DNA of 64,000 nt from Aquitalea sp. LB_tupeE (GCF_013391415.1 NZ_JACAXB010000008.1:62001-126000); one strand, 5' to 3'; counted from the first letter of the stretch, positions 16,409 through 27,413 are shown. Translations and numbers: made by a program. The notes: generated by a model not told the origin, from the letters alone.

Positions 16409-18901
16409 ATGAAAAACTTTAATCATTTCCGTAGAACAAAAATCAATGTATTGATTCTGTGTGCTTTCAGCATGGCATACGAACATGCTATTGCCGGAAA
16501 TGAAAACAAAGTTGCTCTGTTTGATAAAAGCATGCTCTGGGGAAACCTGAAAGATCTGGACGTCCGTAGTTTCGAGGAAGACAATGTGCTGCCTGATGGA
16601 ACTTACAGCATTGATGTCATTTTCAATGGCACACCCAAAGGGCAGCAAACACTAACCATTAAAAAAAGTAATGGACAACAAAAGTCTGTCACCTGTGTCC
16701 CCAGGTCTTTACTCATTTCATTTGGCGTAAAAGAAAGCAATTTGCCAGATGGTGCGGATTTTGATGAGTGCGCCGATATCTCAACATACATCCCGAATGC
16801 ATTTTACGAACTTGACGCCAATGAGCTATCGTTAAAAATCAGCGTTCCACAAATCAACGTAAAATACCAGCCCAGAGATTATACTCCGCCGGAAAAGTGG
16901 GAAGCCGGAGTGCCTGCCATTCTGCTGGATTACAACGGCAATACTTACTTCTCCAGAAACAACAACAGCACAACACAAAATGCCTATTTGTCAACAAAGC
17001 TGGGCATTAACGTGGGTGACTGGCAATTCAGAAATTCCACCTCGATCAATTGGGATAAAAACCAAGGTAAGTCCATTGTTCCCATTGAGAGCTATCTGAA
17101 ACGGGATATCGATGCAATACAAGGTCAACTGATTGTTGGTGACAGTTTTACCGATGGCGATCTATTCGACTCGGTTTCCCTGCGTGGCGTACGGCTGGTT
17201 ACAGACGATAGGATGAAGCCGGTATCAGAAACCGGGTATGCCCCTATCGTACGCGGGATTGCATATAGCAATGCCATCGTCACGATCAAACAGAATGGCT
17301 ACATTCTGACGGAGACAACGGTAGCACCGGGTTCATTTGAAATTAACGATATTCCACCCGGTGTGTATAACGGTGACCTGGAAGTGACAGTCACAGAGGC
17401 CGATGGGCGTAAATCCACTTTTACCGTACCGTTTTCAGCACTTGCACGTTCATTACGCGAGGGTGCAAGTCGATACAATTTCAGTGTTGGCAAGGTAAGA
17501 AACCTGACCAACAGCAAACCTTTGTTAAGCCAGTTGACATACCAGCGCGGCATGAGCAATGCCGTGACCGGCAACGTCGGCGCGACACTGGCAGACGGCT
17601 ATACGGCATTCCAGGCAGGTAGTGTCTTCAATACTAGTGCAGGTGCGGTGGGGATGGATGTTACCCACTCCAATACCAAGTTGGCAGATAAAAGCTATAG
17701 CGGTCAGTCGTATCGCGTCAGCTTTAACAAAATGTTCCAGAATAGCGGTACCAACATCACGCTGGCGGCTTATCGCTATTCTACAAGCGGCTATCTGAGT
17801 GTGCGGGATGGCTTGAATATGCGCGACCTGATGACAGATAACAATACAACGAATACCTTTTCCACGTATGCCAGGCTGCGCAGCCGTGCTGAAATCAATA
17901 TCAATCAGTCTCTGACAGACAAGAGTTCGCTCTATGTAAATGCGTCCGTACAGAATTACTGGAATTCGGCAAGCCAAAACACCCAGTACCAAGCAGGATA
18001 CCGCCACGCGTTCCACTGGGGCTCGGTGGGTATCAATCTCAATCAACAGCGCGACATGCAGAATAAAAAAGTCTCGACCATGATGCTGGACATCAGCATC
18101 AATATGGATGGTGGCAAGACATTCAGCTCTTCCTTGCGACAGGATACACAACATAGCCAAAGTCAGCAGATAAACGTAAGTGGTATCGCAGGGGAAGATA
18201 AAAAGTGGAATTACAACATGAATGCTTACCACACCAAAACAGATACTCAGGATGATACAACGCTGGGTGGCAATATTGTGTATTCAGGTAGCCATGCCGT
18301 GGTGAACGCCAGCACGAGCATTAACAAGAATAGCAAGCAAATGTCGCTGGGTGCGTCCGGCTCACTAATTGCCACGCAGCATGGCGTGTTCTTTGGTCAG
18401 AGTACTGGCGAAAGCTCTGCAATTGTTGAAGCCAAGGATGCTGATGGTGCCGAAGTGATGCCGGGGATTGGCGTAAAAATCAATAGCGCAGGCTATGCAC
18501 TAGTTCCGTCCTTAATGCCTTACAGGCTAAATGATATCCAGCTGCAAACCGGCACCATGAGCCAAGGTGTGGAACTGGAAAACAGCAGTACGCAGGCAGT
18601 GCCGCGTAGTGGCGCGGTAGTGCATGTCAGGTTCAAAACAGACAAAGGCATTCCAATGCTGTTCAGGCCTCTGCAGTCTGACGGCAAGCCATTGCCATTT
18701 GGTAGCCGCGTGATGGATGAAAAGGGCAATGTCGTCGGCAACATAGGCCAAAACGGCAAACTGCTGGCCCGCGTGAAGCAAGCCAAGGGCAGCCTGTTTA
18801 TCAGCATGGCCGATGGCAAGAACTGCAGCTTTGATTATGCAAGTGATAGCAACGCCAGCAAGAAAGGCATTCAATCTGTCACATGCAGTCTTGCTCAATA
18901 A
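16409..18901 (+). CDS. Outer-membrane fimbrial usher (FimD/PapC family)
   Basis: Usher of 830 aa, a normal length. A signal peptide (ending AYEHAIA near residue 28) is followed by the N-terminal chaperone-binding domain (LWGNLKDLDVRSFEEDNVLPDGTYSIDVIFNG). The barrel then contains the family block LKRDIDAIQGQLIVGDSFTDGDLFDSVSLRGVRLVTDDRMKP ... YAPIVRGIAYSNAIVTIKQNGYILTETTVAPGSFEINDIPPG with the plug domain DLEVTVTEADGRKSTFTVPFSALARSLREG. The C-terminal domains include GVKINSAGYALVPSLMPYRLNDI and a final Cys pair (NCSFDYA ... SVTCSL). It starts 14 bp after the chaperone stop. A 186-bp AT-rich gap without a clear terminator separates it from the first adhesin gene. Confidence 0.96.
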   Translation: MKNFNHFRRTKINVLILCAFSMAYEHAIAGNENKVALFDKSMLWGNLKDLDVRSFEEDNVLPDGTYSIDVIFNGTPKGQQTLTIKKSNGQQKSVTCVPRSLLISFGVKESNLPDGADFDECADISTYIPNAFYELDANELSLKISVPQINVKYQPRDYTPPEKWEAGVPAILLDYNGNTYFSRNNNSTTQNAYLSTKLGINVGDWQFRNSTSINWDKNQGKSIVPIESYLKRDIDAIQGQLIVGDSFTDGDLFDSVSLRGVRLVTDDRMKPVSETGYAPIVRGIAYSNAIVTIKQNGYILTETTVAPGSFEINDIPPGVYNGDLEVTVTEADGRKSTFTVPFSALARSLREGASRYNFSVGKVRNLTNSKPLLSQLTYQRGMSNAVTGNVGATLADGYTAFQAGSVFNTSAGAVGMDVTHSNTKLADKSYSGQSYRVSFNKMFQNSGTNITLAAYRYSTSGYLSVRDGLNMRDLMTDNNTTNTFSTYARLRSRAEININQSLTDKSSLYVNASVQNYWNSASQNTQYQAGYRHAFHWGSVGINLNQQRDMQNKKVSTMMLDISINMDGGKTFSSSLRQDTQHSQSQQINVSGIAGEDKKWNYNMNAYHTKTDTQDDTTLGGNIVYSGSHAVVNASTSINKNSKQMSLGASGSLIATQHGVFFGQSTGESSAIVEAKDADGAEVMPGIGVKINSAGYALVPSLMPYRLNDIQLQTGTMSQGVELENSSTQAVPRSGAVVHVRFKTDKGIPMLFRPLQSDGKPLPFGSRVMDEKGNVVGNIGQNGKLLARVKQAKGSLFISMADGKNCSFDYASDSNASKKGIQSVTCSLAQ

Positions 18902-19087
18902 ATATATAAAAATGAATCATTCATGATTCTTCCTCAAAAACCATGGCATTTAATTACCATTTATCTGGATTATTTAATTTTATTCTTTTATTCTAGAAAT
19001 CCACTGCCAGTGCCGCATGCGTAATAGTATCAACCACTCCTGACACCACCGCCAAAATAAGGTTTTTCTTATTGAATAGAGAGAATA

Positions 19088-20185
19088 ATGATTAAATCTT
19101 GCCGCGATAAAATCAAGACAATTGGCAGCCATTTATTTGGATTACTTGTTTTGACCGTTTCACCCCAAATATACGCAGCAAATGTGCCCTGTACAACTGA
19201 GTTTGGCTCAGGCGTGCTTGAGGATCAAACGGTCAATGCAAGCCTGACTCCATCTTCACTAGTTTACACAGGTCCTGCGAACAAATCAGGCTCTGCAGGT
19301 GCTAGCTATTATGCTTCGACCTACCAATATTGCAACGGTGGCGGTGGCGTCTCACGAGACCCTTATCGACTTTGGGCAACATCTGATAGCGCTATTCAAT
19401 TTACAGCGAATGGGCGTGTTATTCTACCAGACGCACCAGGGTTCGTTTTGTCTATTGGAGTAGCATCATCACTACGATCTGGTGGTAGCATTGAGTACCT
19501 GACATCAAACAGTAGAAAATCATTAAAACAAATGGCTGCCAGTGGATCGGGAAGTCAGTATGATGGTTATATATGGCCTTATATATTATTGGAATCTTCA
19601 GGCATACCGATTAAATCCGGAACTTATACCATTCCAAAAACATTGTTAATGAAAATTGAAGTAAGGAGCCCTAGCGACACTGCAGGAAATGGAGCTGACG
19701 TAAACTACATCAATGTTTATCTGAATACATTTACCATCACAGCCACCACAGCAACATGCACAGTCAAAAACCAGACTTTAACGGTTCCATTCCCTGCATC
19801 CAATACCAACGCCATCAACAATACGAGCATTGGCTCCAGCATTTTCACCAAACCATTCAGCATTCAATTAAATTGCCCTACATCCGGTGGGCCTGATGTG
19901 TACACTACCTTCACTGACAATAACAATCCGGGAAACACCAGCGACACCTTAAGTCTAGACCCAAGCAGCAGTGCAAAAGGTTTAGCTGTTCAATTGAAAT
20001 ACAAGGGAAGCCCTATCAAATTCGGGCCGGATACGAGCATGCCGGGCAACACCAATCAATTTTTACTGCAGAAAAGTGCAAGCGGGCTAGTCAGTTATGA
20101 TTTTGATGCAGCACTAATAAAGACGGGGGCTGTCACGCCGGGAGATTACAAAGCCACTGCCACCTACACCATGAGTTACCAGTAA
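19088..20185 (+). CDS. Fimbrial adhesin-like protein 1 with C-terminal pilin domain
   Basis: 365 aa: signal peptide ending near SPQIYA, a unique N-terminal region (about 30-215, NVPCTTEFGSGVLEDQTVNASL ... IKSGTYTIPKTLLMKIEVRS), then a pilin domain (about 220-365) starting at ATCTVKNQTLTVPFPAS. That domain includes a second Cys in FSIQLNCPTSGG and ends YKATATYTMSYQ, the chaperone-recognised terminal strand. This two-domain layout is that of tip adhesins such as FimH, but I see no FimH-like lectin residues, so the ligand is unknown. The ribosome-binding region GAGAGAATAATG is weak. Composition is AT-rich. It is paralogous to the next gene in the pilin domain only. Confidence 0.88.
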   Translation: MIKSCRDKIKTIGSHLFGLLVLTVSPQIYAANVPCTTEFGSGVLEDQTVNASLTPSSLVYTGPANKSGSAGASYYASTYQYCNGGGGVSRDPYRLWATSDSAIQFTANGRVILPDAPGFVLSIGVASSLRSGGSIEYLTSNSRKSLKQMAASGSGSQYDGYIWPYILLESSGIPIKSGTYTIPKTLLMKIEVRSPSDTAGNGADVNYINVYLNTFTITATTATCTVKNQTLTVPFPASNTNAINNTSIGSSIFTKPFSIQLNCPTSGGPDVYTTFTDNNNPGNTSDTLSLDPSSSAKGLAVQLKYKGSPIKFGPDTSMPGNTNQFLLQKSASGLVSYDFDAALIKTGAVTPGDYKATATYTMSYQ

Positions 20186-20322
20186 TGGGCTTGGCTGATT
20201 CTGAGATATGAAGCTAGTAAAGCAGAAAACTGCGAGAATTTGTTGTCAGGCAATGGTACCGGAGTAGTGAAATTTTTCATCAGCACTTTTCAGCCACATG
20301 CAAAACTGGGCCTTAATAGACC

Positions 20323-21405
20323 ATGCACACCGTTAAAATACAGTTATTTATACCAACATGTCCTTGGTTAGAAATAATTCGTTTAATTCTGTTTATCTAC
20401 ATGGGACTATTGGTATGTCAATCTACACTGGCTGGTTGCCGGGGTGGCAGCTGGACTGGCAGTGCAGTCGCCATTTCGCTGCCAGGCAGTATTACCGTGA
20501 ATAACCCACAAAATGGACCACTGAATACACCACTATCTGACTGGTATGTGCTCAGCAGTAATTCTATTGTTTACTGCCCGCAAGGCGGTAATATTGCCTT
20601 GATTCCTACTGCGCTTCAACAGATGTCGGTAACCAGTTCGACAGACATATCATATAGCGAAGCTGGACTTACTTATACCGTTTTCCCAACCAATACTCCT
20701 GGAATCGGCTATATTCTGTCTTCTACCGTTTTGGCAGGTGGCATTGCCTATTCGACTTATCCCTTGACATCTTCCAGTGCGCAGACCATTGCGCAAGGTA
20801 ATGTGTTTACTGATGTTAGTGTAAATATCACAGTAAAAGTCAGATTAATCAAAACCGGGATATTGTTATCAAATACCTATCAGCTAGCACAGCAAACTCT
20901 TGCATCGTATGCGGTGTCCACCAACTGGGCGGGTGGAAGCGGTTCTGTGTATATAACGGGTACGTCCTTGTCCATGCAGAATGCGACTTGCAGCACGTCG
21001 ACCAGTGATATCCCAGTGAGCTTGCCAACGGTCACACCCACACAGTTCCCCACATTATCTTCTACAGCAGGCAGCACGCCTTTCAGCATTGTATTGAACT
21101 GCCCAAGCAGGATGAATGTGTATATGACCTTGACCGACAATAGCAATCCAGCGCAAACATCCAGAGTGATTTGTGCTGCAAGCGGATCGACGGCACAGGG
21201 CCTGGGTATACAGGTAACACGCAATGGAACAGCCATTGCACTTGGTCCGGATTCCAGCCTGTCAGGCAATACCAACCAGTTTCAGGTAGGCAGTAGGCTT
21301 AGCGGTATCGTATCCATTCCCTTGAATGCCAGCTATATCCGTACCGGAACCGTGACGGCCGGCACCTTGCAAGCCAAGGCCACCTTTACCATGTCCTATC
21401 AATAA
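20323..21405 (+). CDS. Fimbrial adhesin-like protein 2 with C-terminal pilin domain
   Basis: 360 aa. A hydrophobic N-terminus (LILFIYMGLLVCQSTLAG) looks like a signal peptide with an extended leader; a start at a later ATG is possible. The N-terminal domain (CRGGSWTGSAVAISLPGSITVNNPQNGPL ... TLASYAVSTNWAGGSGSVY) is unlike that of adhesin 1. The C-terminal pilin domain (about 220-360: ATCSTSTSDIPVSLPTVTPTQF, FSIVLNCPSRMNVYMTLTDNSNPAQTS, GNTNQF, LQAKATFTMSYQ) aligns with it throughout. Two tip-type proteins with different heads in one cluster suggest alternative or heteromeric tips. A 137-bp gap precedes it with no terminator that I can see. Confidence 0.87.
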   Translation: MHTVKIQLFIPTCPWLEIIRLILFIYMGLLVCQSTLAGCRGGSWTGSAVAISLPGSITVNNPQNGPLNTPLSDWYVLSSNSIVYCPQGGNIALIPTALQQMSVTSSTDISYSEAGLTYTVFPTNTPGIGYILSSTVLAGGIAYSTYPLTSSSAQTIAQGNVFTDVSVNITVKVRLIKTGILLSNTYQLAQQTLASYAVSTNWAGGSGSVYITGTSLSMQNATCSTSTSDIPVSLPTVTPTQFPTLSSTAGSTPFSIVLNCPSRMNVYMTLTDNSNPAQTSRVICAASGSTAQGLGIQVTRNGTAIALGPDSSLSGNTNQFQVGSRLSGIVSIPLNASYIRTGTVTAGTLQAKATFTMSYQ

Positions 21406-21477
21406 GGGGGCAAGTAAGGTTGTTTGAGTGTGACGCCGCTACGCCCCATGCAGGACGGGCGCGACAAAGGGGAAGAA

Positions 21478-21512
21478 AACAAAAAGCCCTTGCAAGATTT
21501 GCAAGGGCTTTT
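21478..21512 (-). terminator. Intrinsic terminator of the tRNA array
   Basis: Fourteen-bp stem AAAAGCCCTTGCAA / TTGCAAGGGCTTTT (21482-21495 and 21499-21512) with a 3-nt loop. The minus-strand tail is TTTTTGTTTTCTT. It lies immediately after tRNA-Cys. Confidence 0.93.
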
Positions 21513-21515
21513 GTC

Positions 21516-21589
21516 TGGAGGCGCGGGCCGGAGTCGAACCGACCTACACGGATTTGCAATCCGGTGCATAACCGCTTTGCTACCGCGCC
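21516..21589 (-). tRNA. tRNA-Cys (anticodon GCA)
   Basis: 74 nt on the minus strand including an encoded CCA. Acceptor stem GGCGCGG/CCGCGCC with discriminator T, anticodon loop around GGATTGCAAATCC (GCA), T-arm GGTTCGACTCC. It is the last gene of the array and lies between tRNA-Gly and the terminator. Confidence 0.97.
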
Positions 21590-21631
21590 GTAGCTGGTAT
21601 TCAAACAGCACATGGTCTGCTTGAAAAATTG

Positions 21632-21707
21632 TGGAGCGGGAAACGAGGCTCGAACTCGCGACCTCAACCTTGGCAAGGTTGCGCTCTACCAACTGAGCTA
21701 TTCCCGC
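21632..21707 (-). tRNA. tRNA-Gly (GCC), copy closest to tRNA-Cys
   Basis: 76 nt including CCA. It starts GCGGGAATAGCTCAGTTGGT, has anticodon arm CAACCTTGCCAAGGTTG (GCC), T-arm GAGTTCGAGCCTC and ends TTCCCGCTCCA. By eye it is identical to the three other copies. Confidence 0.97.
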
Positions 21708-21738
21708 GTCGTGGGTACTGCGTATTTGATAGTGCGGG

Positions 21739-21814
21739 TGGAGCGGGAAACGAGGCTCGAACTCGCGACCTCAACCTTGGCAAGGTTGCGCTCTACCAAC
21801 TGAGCTATTCCCGC
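21739..21814 (-). tRNA. tRNA-Gly (GCC), second of four
   Basis: Same 76-nt sequence as the neighbouring copies, with encoded CCA. The 31-bp spacer to the copy at 21632-21707 differs in sequence from the other spacers except for its first bases. Confidence 0.97.
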
Positions 21815-21859
21815 GTCGCATGGTACTACCAAATAGTTTACTGCTGCCAATACAGTGGA

Positions 21860-21935
21860 TGGAGCGGGAAACGAGGCTCGAACTCGCGACCTCAACCTTG
21901 GCAAGGTTGCGCTCTACCAACTGAGCTATTCCCGC
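21860..21935 (-). tRNA. tRNA-Gly (GCC), third of four
   Basis: Same 76-nt sequence as the neighbouring copies, with encoded CCA. A 45-bp spacer separates it from the copy at 21739-21814. Confidence 0.97.
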
Positions 21936-21963
21936 GTCGCATATACGGCTGCAAATCAAGTAG

Positions 21964-22039
21964 TGGAGCGGGAAACGAGGCTCGAACTCGCGACCTCAAC
22001 CTTGGCAAGGTTGCGCTCTACCAACTGAGCTATTCCCGC
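21964..22039 (-). tRNA. tRNA-Gly (GCC), promoter-proximal copy
   Basis: First gene of the array in the direction of transcription. Same 76-nt sequence with encoded CCA. It lies about 57 bp downstream of a consensus promoter. Confidence 0.97.
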
Positions 22040-22095
22040 GTACAACTTGGTTTGCTTCTCTTTTCTGCCACCGAAGTGGCGTCGAGAGAGTGCGA

Positions 22096-22123
22096 ATTAT
22101 AAGGGTTTCTTAGCCCCTGTCAA
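22096..22123 (-). promoter_or_regulatory. Consensus sigma70 promoter of the tRNA-Gly/Cys array
   Basis: Minus strand TTGACA (22123-22118) - 16 bp - TATAAT (22101-22096): both hexamers are perfect consensus. It begins just after the pgsA stop, so the tRNA genes can be transcribed independently of the uvrC-pgsA operon. Confidence 0.9.
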
Positions 22124-22127
22124 CACT

Positions 22128-22709
22128 TCATACATCAATTTTTTTGCCGGAAAACTCGCGTGCAGCCATGCGCAGATAGTAAACCATTGACCACAAAGTC
22201 AAAATCACGGCGATCACCATGAAAATATTTCCCAGCAGCAAGGTACTGACCCCCGGCAAAAGCGGGCCGGCATATAACAGCAGCAAAATAGCCAGCATTT
22301 GCGCTGCCGTTTTCAGCTTGCCGATATAGGCCACTGCCACGCTGCCTCGACTGCCCATACCGGCCATCCATTCGCGCAGGGCGGAGATAGTGATTTCGCG
22401 GCCGATGATGATCATGGCCATCCAGCCTGGCGTGCGGCCCATTTCAACCAGCAGGATGAGTGCAGCCGCCACAATCAGCTTGTCGGCCACCGGGTCCAGA
22501 AAAGCACCGAATGCCGATGTCTGCCCCAGCTTGCGTGCCAGAAAGCCATCCAGCCAGTCTGTCCAGGCTGCCAGGAAAAAAATAAGCGCCCCTACATTGT
22601 TGCGGTCGGTCGCCATCAGCATGGAGTCTGGCAGGAAAAAGACGGCTACACACAGTGGTATCAGCGCAACGCGCAGCCAGGTAAGGAAGATCGGCAAATT
22701 GAAGGGCAT
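22128..22709 (-). CDS. pgsA: CDP-diacylglycerol-glycerol-3-phosphate 3-phosphatidyltransferase
   Basis: Inner-membrane enzyme making phosphatidylglycerol phosphate from CDP-diacylglycerol and glycerol 3-phosphate. The CDP-alcohol phosphotransferase signature is complete: D51 and D54-G55-x2-A58-R59-x8-G68-x3-D72-x3-D76 in DWLDGFLARKLGQTSAFGAF onward. Several hydrophobic helices are seen (for example LPIFLTWLRVALIPLCVAVFFLP, AAQMLAILLLLYAGPLLPG, MVIAVILTLWSMVYYL). The 193-aa length is normal. It lies 26 bp after uvrC and before tRNA-Gly and tRNA-Cys, the same order as uvrC-pgsA-glyW-cysT in E. coli. Confidence 0.97.
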   Translation of the reverse strand: MPFNLPIFLTWLRVALIPLCVAVFFLPDSMLMATDRNNVGALIFFLAAWTDWLDGFLARKLGQTSAFGAFLDPVADKLIVAAALILLVEMGRTPGWMAMIIIGREITISALREWMAGMGSRGSVAVAYIGKLKTAAQMLAILLLLYAGPLLPGVSTLLLGNIFMVIAVILTLWSMVYYLRMAAREFSGKKIDV

Positions 22710-22735
22710 GTGGTTAATCTGCTTATGGTTTTCGT

Positions 22736-24541
22736 TTAATGCAAAGCCTGGTAGATCTTTTCCGCGAGGGTCTGACTGATGCCATCTACCTGGGACAAGT
22801 CGTCAATACTGGCCGCCACTACACCACGCAAACCACCAAAGCGCAGTAACAATTGCTGACGTCGCTTGGCACCAACGCCCGGAATCTCTTCCAGCGTGGA
22901 TGCGGTGCGGGCCTTGGCTCGTCGTGCGCGGTGTCCGGTAATGGCAAAGCGGTGTGCTTCGTCCCGGATAGTCTGAATGAGATGCAATGCCGGATGATCA
23001 CTGCGCAATTGTAGCGTCTTTTGCTGATAAGGGAGGATGAGCGTTTCCAGCCCGGGTTTGCGTTCTTCTCCCTTGGCCACACCGATGATGGGCAAGGTTA
23101 GTCCCAACTCGGCAAAAACTTCCATTGCCACGCCTACCTGTCCCTTGCCGCCGTCAATCAGCACGGCATCCGGCAGCGTTCCCTCCCCTGCCGCCAAACG
23201 GCTGTAGCGCCGGGTAAGTGCCTCGCGCATGGCCGCGTAGTCGTCCCCTGGCTTGGCCGTTTCTATATTGAAGCGGCGATATTGCCCGGGCTGCATGGCT
23301 TCCTTGTCATACACCACACAAGAGGCGACCGTGGCCTCACCCATGGTATGGCTGATGTCAAAGCACTCCAGCCGCTGTACGCCTTCCAGGCCCAGGGCTT
23401 CGTTGAGCTGTGCCAAGCGATGCTGCTGGGTGGCTTTGCTGCTCAGACGCTGGCTAATGGCCAGTGCGGCATTCTTTTCTGCCATTTCCAGCCAGACGCG
23501 TCGTTCGCTGATGGGATTACTCACCAGATGAACACGGCGTTCAGACTGCTGCTCCAGCAGTTCACGCAATGCCGCTGAGACATCCTGATTGACAATGATA
23601 ACCGGCGGCATGGGTGCACCCAGATAATGCTGGGCAAGAAAAGCGTCCAGCGTGGTGCTGGCATCATCCTCGACCGCCCCTTGCGGGAAGAAGCTTTTGT
23701 CTCCCAAATGGCGACCGCCTCGTATCATCACCATATTGATGCACACCAGCCCGCCATCGGCGACAGCTGCCACGACGTCACAATCCTGCTGGCTGGCATT
23801 ACTGGAAACAAACTGCTTTTCCTGTACCCGGCTCAAGGCCTGAATCTGGTCGCGCAGCTCTGCTGCCTGCTCGAACTCCAGTGCCAGCGCCGCTTGCTCC
23901 ATGCGCTGGGTCAGCGTGTCGATCAGCTCATTCTGCCTGCCTTGCAAAAAGGCCACGGCGCTTTGCACGTCGCTGCGGTATTCCTCGGCCGAGATATGCT
24001 CGACACAGGGTCCGGAGCAGCGTTTGATCTGGTATAGCAGGCAGGGGCGCGAGCGATTGGCGAACACGGCGTCTTCACAGGTGCGCAGGCGGAATACCTT
24101 TTGCAGGATCTGGATACTTTCGCGTACTGCATAGCTGTTGGGATAAGGGCCAAAGTACTGATGTGGCTTCTTGGGTTCGCCCCGGTAATACGCCAGCTGC
24201 GGAAAAGCGTGACCGGAGAGCATCAGATAGGGGTAGGACTTGTCGTCCCGGAACAGGATGTTGTACTTGGGGGCCAGCGCCTTGATCAGGTTGTTTTCCA
24301 GAATCAGCGCTTCGGCTTCCGAGCGGGTCACCGTGGTTTCGATATTGGCTATCTGCCGCACCATCAGCTGGATGCGCGGGGAGTGGTCGGTCTTCTGGAA
24401 ATAAGAGCTGACCCGTTTTTTCAGGTCGATGGCCTTACCTACATAAAGCACATTGCCCGACGTATCGAACATGCGATAAACGCCGGGCAAATTGGGAAGG
24501 TTGGCCAGTACCGATTGAGGATCGAAACTGTTTGTCGTCAT
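22736..24541 (-). CDS. uvrC: Excinuclease ABC subunit C
   Basis: Nucleotide-excision repair nuclease that makes both incisions around UvrB-bound lesions. Domains in order: GIY-YIG nuclease ([34 protein letters not shown], about residues 13-95), Cys-rich patch ([16 protein letters not shown]), UVR UvrB-binding motif ([19 protein letters not shown], about 205-225), and an RNase H-like 3' nuclease ([34 protein letters not shown]). A C-terminal helix-hairpin-helix pair follows ([48 protein letters not shown]). The 601-aa length is standard. The start at 24541 is 4 bp after the DUF4124 gene stop, suggesting coupling; longer frames upstream lack similarity. Confidence 0.97.
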   Translation of the reverse strand: MTTNSFDPQSVLANLPNLPGVYRMFDTSGNVLYVGKAIDLKKRVSSYFQKTDHSPRIQLMVRQIANIETTVTRSEAEALILENNLIKALAPKYNILFRDDKSYPYLMLSGHAFPQLAYYRGEPKKPHQYFGPYPNSYAVRESIQILQKVFRLRTCEDAVFANRSRPCLLYQIKRCSGPCVEHISAEEYRSDVQSAVAFLQGRQNELIDTLTQRMEQAALALEFEQAAELRDQIQALSRVQEKQFVSSNASQQDCDVVAAVADGGLVCINMVMIRGGRHLGDKSFFPQGAVEDDASTTLDAFLAQHYLGAPMPPVIIVNQDVSAALRELLEQQSERRVHLVSNPISERRVWLEMAEKNAALAISQRLSSKATQQHRLAQLNEALGLEGVQRLECFDISHTMGEATVASCVVYDKEAMQPGQYRRFNIETAKPGDDYAAMREALTRRYSRLAAGEGTLPDAVLIDGGKGQVGVAMEVFAELGLTLPIIGVAKGEERKPGLETLILPYQQKTLQLRSDHPALHLIQTIRDEAHRFAITGHRARRAKARTASTLEEIPGVGAKRRQQLLLRFGGLRGVVAASIDDLSQVDGISQTLAEKIYQALH

Positions 24542-24545
24542 GAGT

Positions 24546-24980
24546 TCACTGATTGCACCAGTTTTGCACATCCTGCTGCGCCTGCTGCAACAGCGCACTG
24601 CGCTGGCTGTCGCTGGCCAGGGCATTGCTGCCCGGCATCTTGATGCGGCCGTTTTGCTGGATAGCAGCCTGATTCTCGCGCGCCCGCTTGCAGTTTTCTT
24701 GTGCGACCTTCTTGTTTTGCTCTTTCACCTTGGCATTTTCTGCCGAGATTTCGGCATTTTTCTTGTCCGCCTCGCTTTGCGGGGCCGACTTGACTGCCTT
24801 GGCCGGAGAGGAAGCAGGGCCGTAAGCACGAACATTCACCTGCTTGGCCTTGGAACCGGGCGGCGGCTGATCGGAGAAAACCGTCTTGCCGTTGGCATCG
24901 ACATACTGGTACACCTCCGCCATGACCGGGGCGGACAGCACACATGCAACAAGCACACTCAGAATCGCAGGGGATTTCAT
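24546..24980 (-). CDS. DUF4124-domain periplasmic protein
   Basis: 144 aa with signal peptide [21 protein letters not shown], followed by the DUF4124 core [29 protein letters not shown] (about residues 22-50). A Lys/Glu/Ala-rich, probably coiled-coil region follows ([41 protein letters not shown]) and a C-terminal [10 protein letters not shown]; two Cys could form a disulfide. The family is widespread in beta- and gamma-proteobacteria and has no established function. It is the promoter-proximal gene of the uvrC-pgsA group and diverges from guaB. Confidence 0.85.
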   Translation of the reverse strand: MKSPAILSVLVACVLSAPVMAEVYQYVDANGKTVFSDQPPPGSKAKQVNVRAYGPASSPAKAVKSAPQSEADKKNAEISAENAKVKEQNKKVAQENCKRARENQAAIQQNGRIKMPGSNALASDSQRSALLQQAQQDVQNWCNQ

Positions 24981-25032
24981 TGTTTGGTGTCCTAAGCTGA
25001 AACATGCTGATTGTACGGTGTAGGCAGGCTGA

Positions 25033-26577
<1,545 letters not shown>

Positions 26578-26622
26578 TCCTTCATGCCTTAGTCACAGTC
26601 GGTCCTGGACCGCTTGACGAAC

Positions 26623-26654
26623 AAAAGCCCGCGCCACACGATGCGGGCTTTTTT
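26623..26654 (+). terminator. Intrinsic terminator after guaB
   Basis: AAAAGCCCGC / GCGGGCTTTT (26623-26632 and 26643-26652) with a 10-nt loop and T6 tail. Confidence 0.92.
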
Positions 26655-26665
26655 GTGGCTGTTAC

Positions 26666-27151
26666 TCAGGCCAAGGGCAGTAGCAAGCGGGTACGCCATG
26701 CCTCCGGTGCCACATCATGCGGACCGATCAAGGCTTCATCCAGCAAGGGGCGTTGGCCAAATTGCTCGCCACTACCGGGTAACCATTGCTGCAGCAACCA
26801 GTTCCATGCCGCTGCCAGGCCCTGATACGGCCCTTGATGCACAATGCTGGCATAGCGCCCTGCCGCCAGCGCTCCATAGACAAAACCCTGCTCTTCTACT
26901 TCGGCAGCGGTGAGCGACAACACTGGTGGTGGCGTCAGACAGGCTGCGGCGCGCAATGCCTGCGGCGCAACCGTGGCGGGGTCATCCAGATACTGCCCGA
27001 ATGCACGCACGGTTTGCGGGCCTGCTGCATGCTGCTGCAACAGCGTGCGCAAGGCGGCAAATGCAGCTGCAATGCCAGAATAAGGCCCCAGATGCGGCTT
27101 CATCAGCACCGGCAGCGGCTGTTGGTAATGAATGATTTCAACCTGATACAT
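26666..27151 (-). CDS. GyrI-like / AraC effector-binding-domain protein
   Basis: 161-aa stand-alone small-molecule-binding domain of the GyrI-like (SOUL/BacEBD) fold. Seen: MYQVEIIHYQQPLPVLMKPHLGPYSGIAAAFAALRTLL at the start, YLDDPATVAPQALRAAACLTPPP in the middle, and the second half-repeat VYGALAAGRYASIVHQGPYQGLAAAWNWLLQQWLPGSG with the conserved aromatic/Glu pocket region. GGGAG lies before the ATG at 27151. Members bind drugs or other hydrophobic cations, or inhibit gyrase in E. coli; the ligand here is unknown. It has no DNA-binding domain and no operon partner, and diverges from the hydrolase gene. Confidence 0.85.
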   Translation of the reverse strand: MYQVEIIHYQQPLPVLMKPHLGPYSGIAAAFAALRTLLQQHAAGPQTVRAFGQYLDDPATVAPQALRAAACLTPPPVLSLTAAEVEEQGFVYGALAAGRYASIVHQGPYQGLAAAWNWLLQQWLPGSGEQFGQRPLLDEALIGPHDVAPEAWRTRLLLPLA

Positions 27152-27413
27152 GACGGGCTCCCGTTGAGTCTTGCGAGGCAAATAGCAAGCAGCTGAGCAG
27201 TGACGCAGGCAGCGTGATGCAAGCGGAATCCGGAGCCGCCACATGGCAAGGCTGGCGGACTCGCACCTCTACGGCACTCACGCCATCGTATCCATCCAGC
27301 AGATCATCCACTGCCCTGCGGACAGCATAAACCATGCTCAGACACTTCATGGTGAGTCTGCCCTGATTTTTCCGTACACTGACGCCCTGACCACCCCTGA
27401 CAATCAAGCTGCC

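Noticed and set aside
14695-21515. Fimbrial cluster as a tRNA-integrated genomic island
   Set aside because: It abuts the 3' end of tRNA-Cys and is AT-rich, but I found no integrase, no direct repeat of the tRNA end at the other boundary and no other mobility gene.
21612-22102. Open frames repeating GNEARTRDLNLGKVALYQLSYSR
   Set aside because: They are translations of the four tRNA-Gly genes and their spacers, a well-known annotation artefact.
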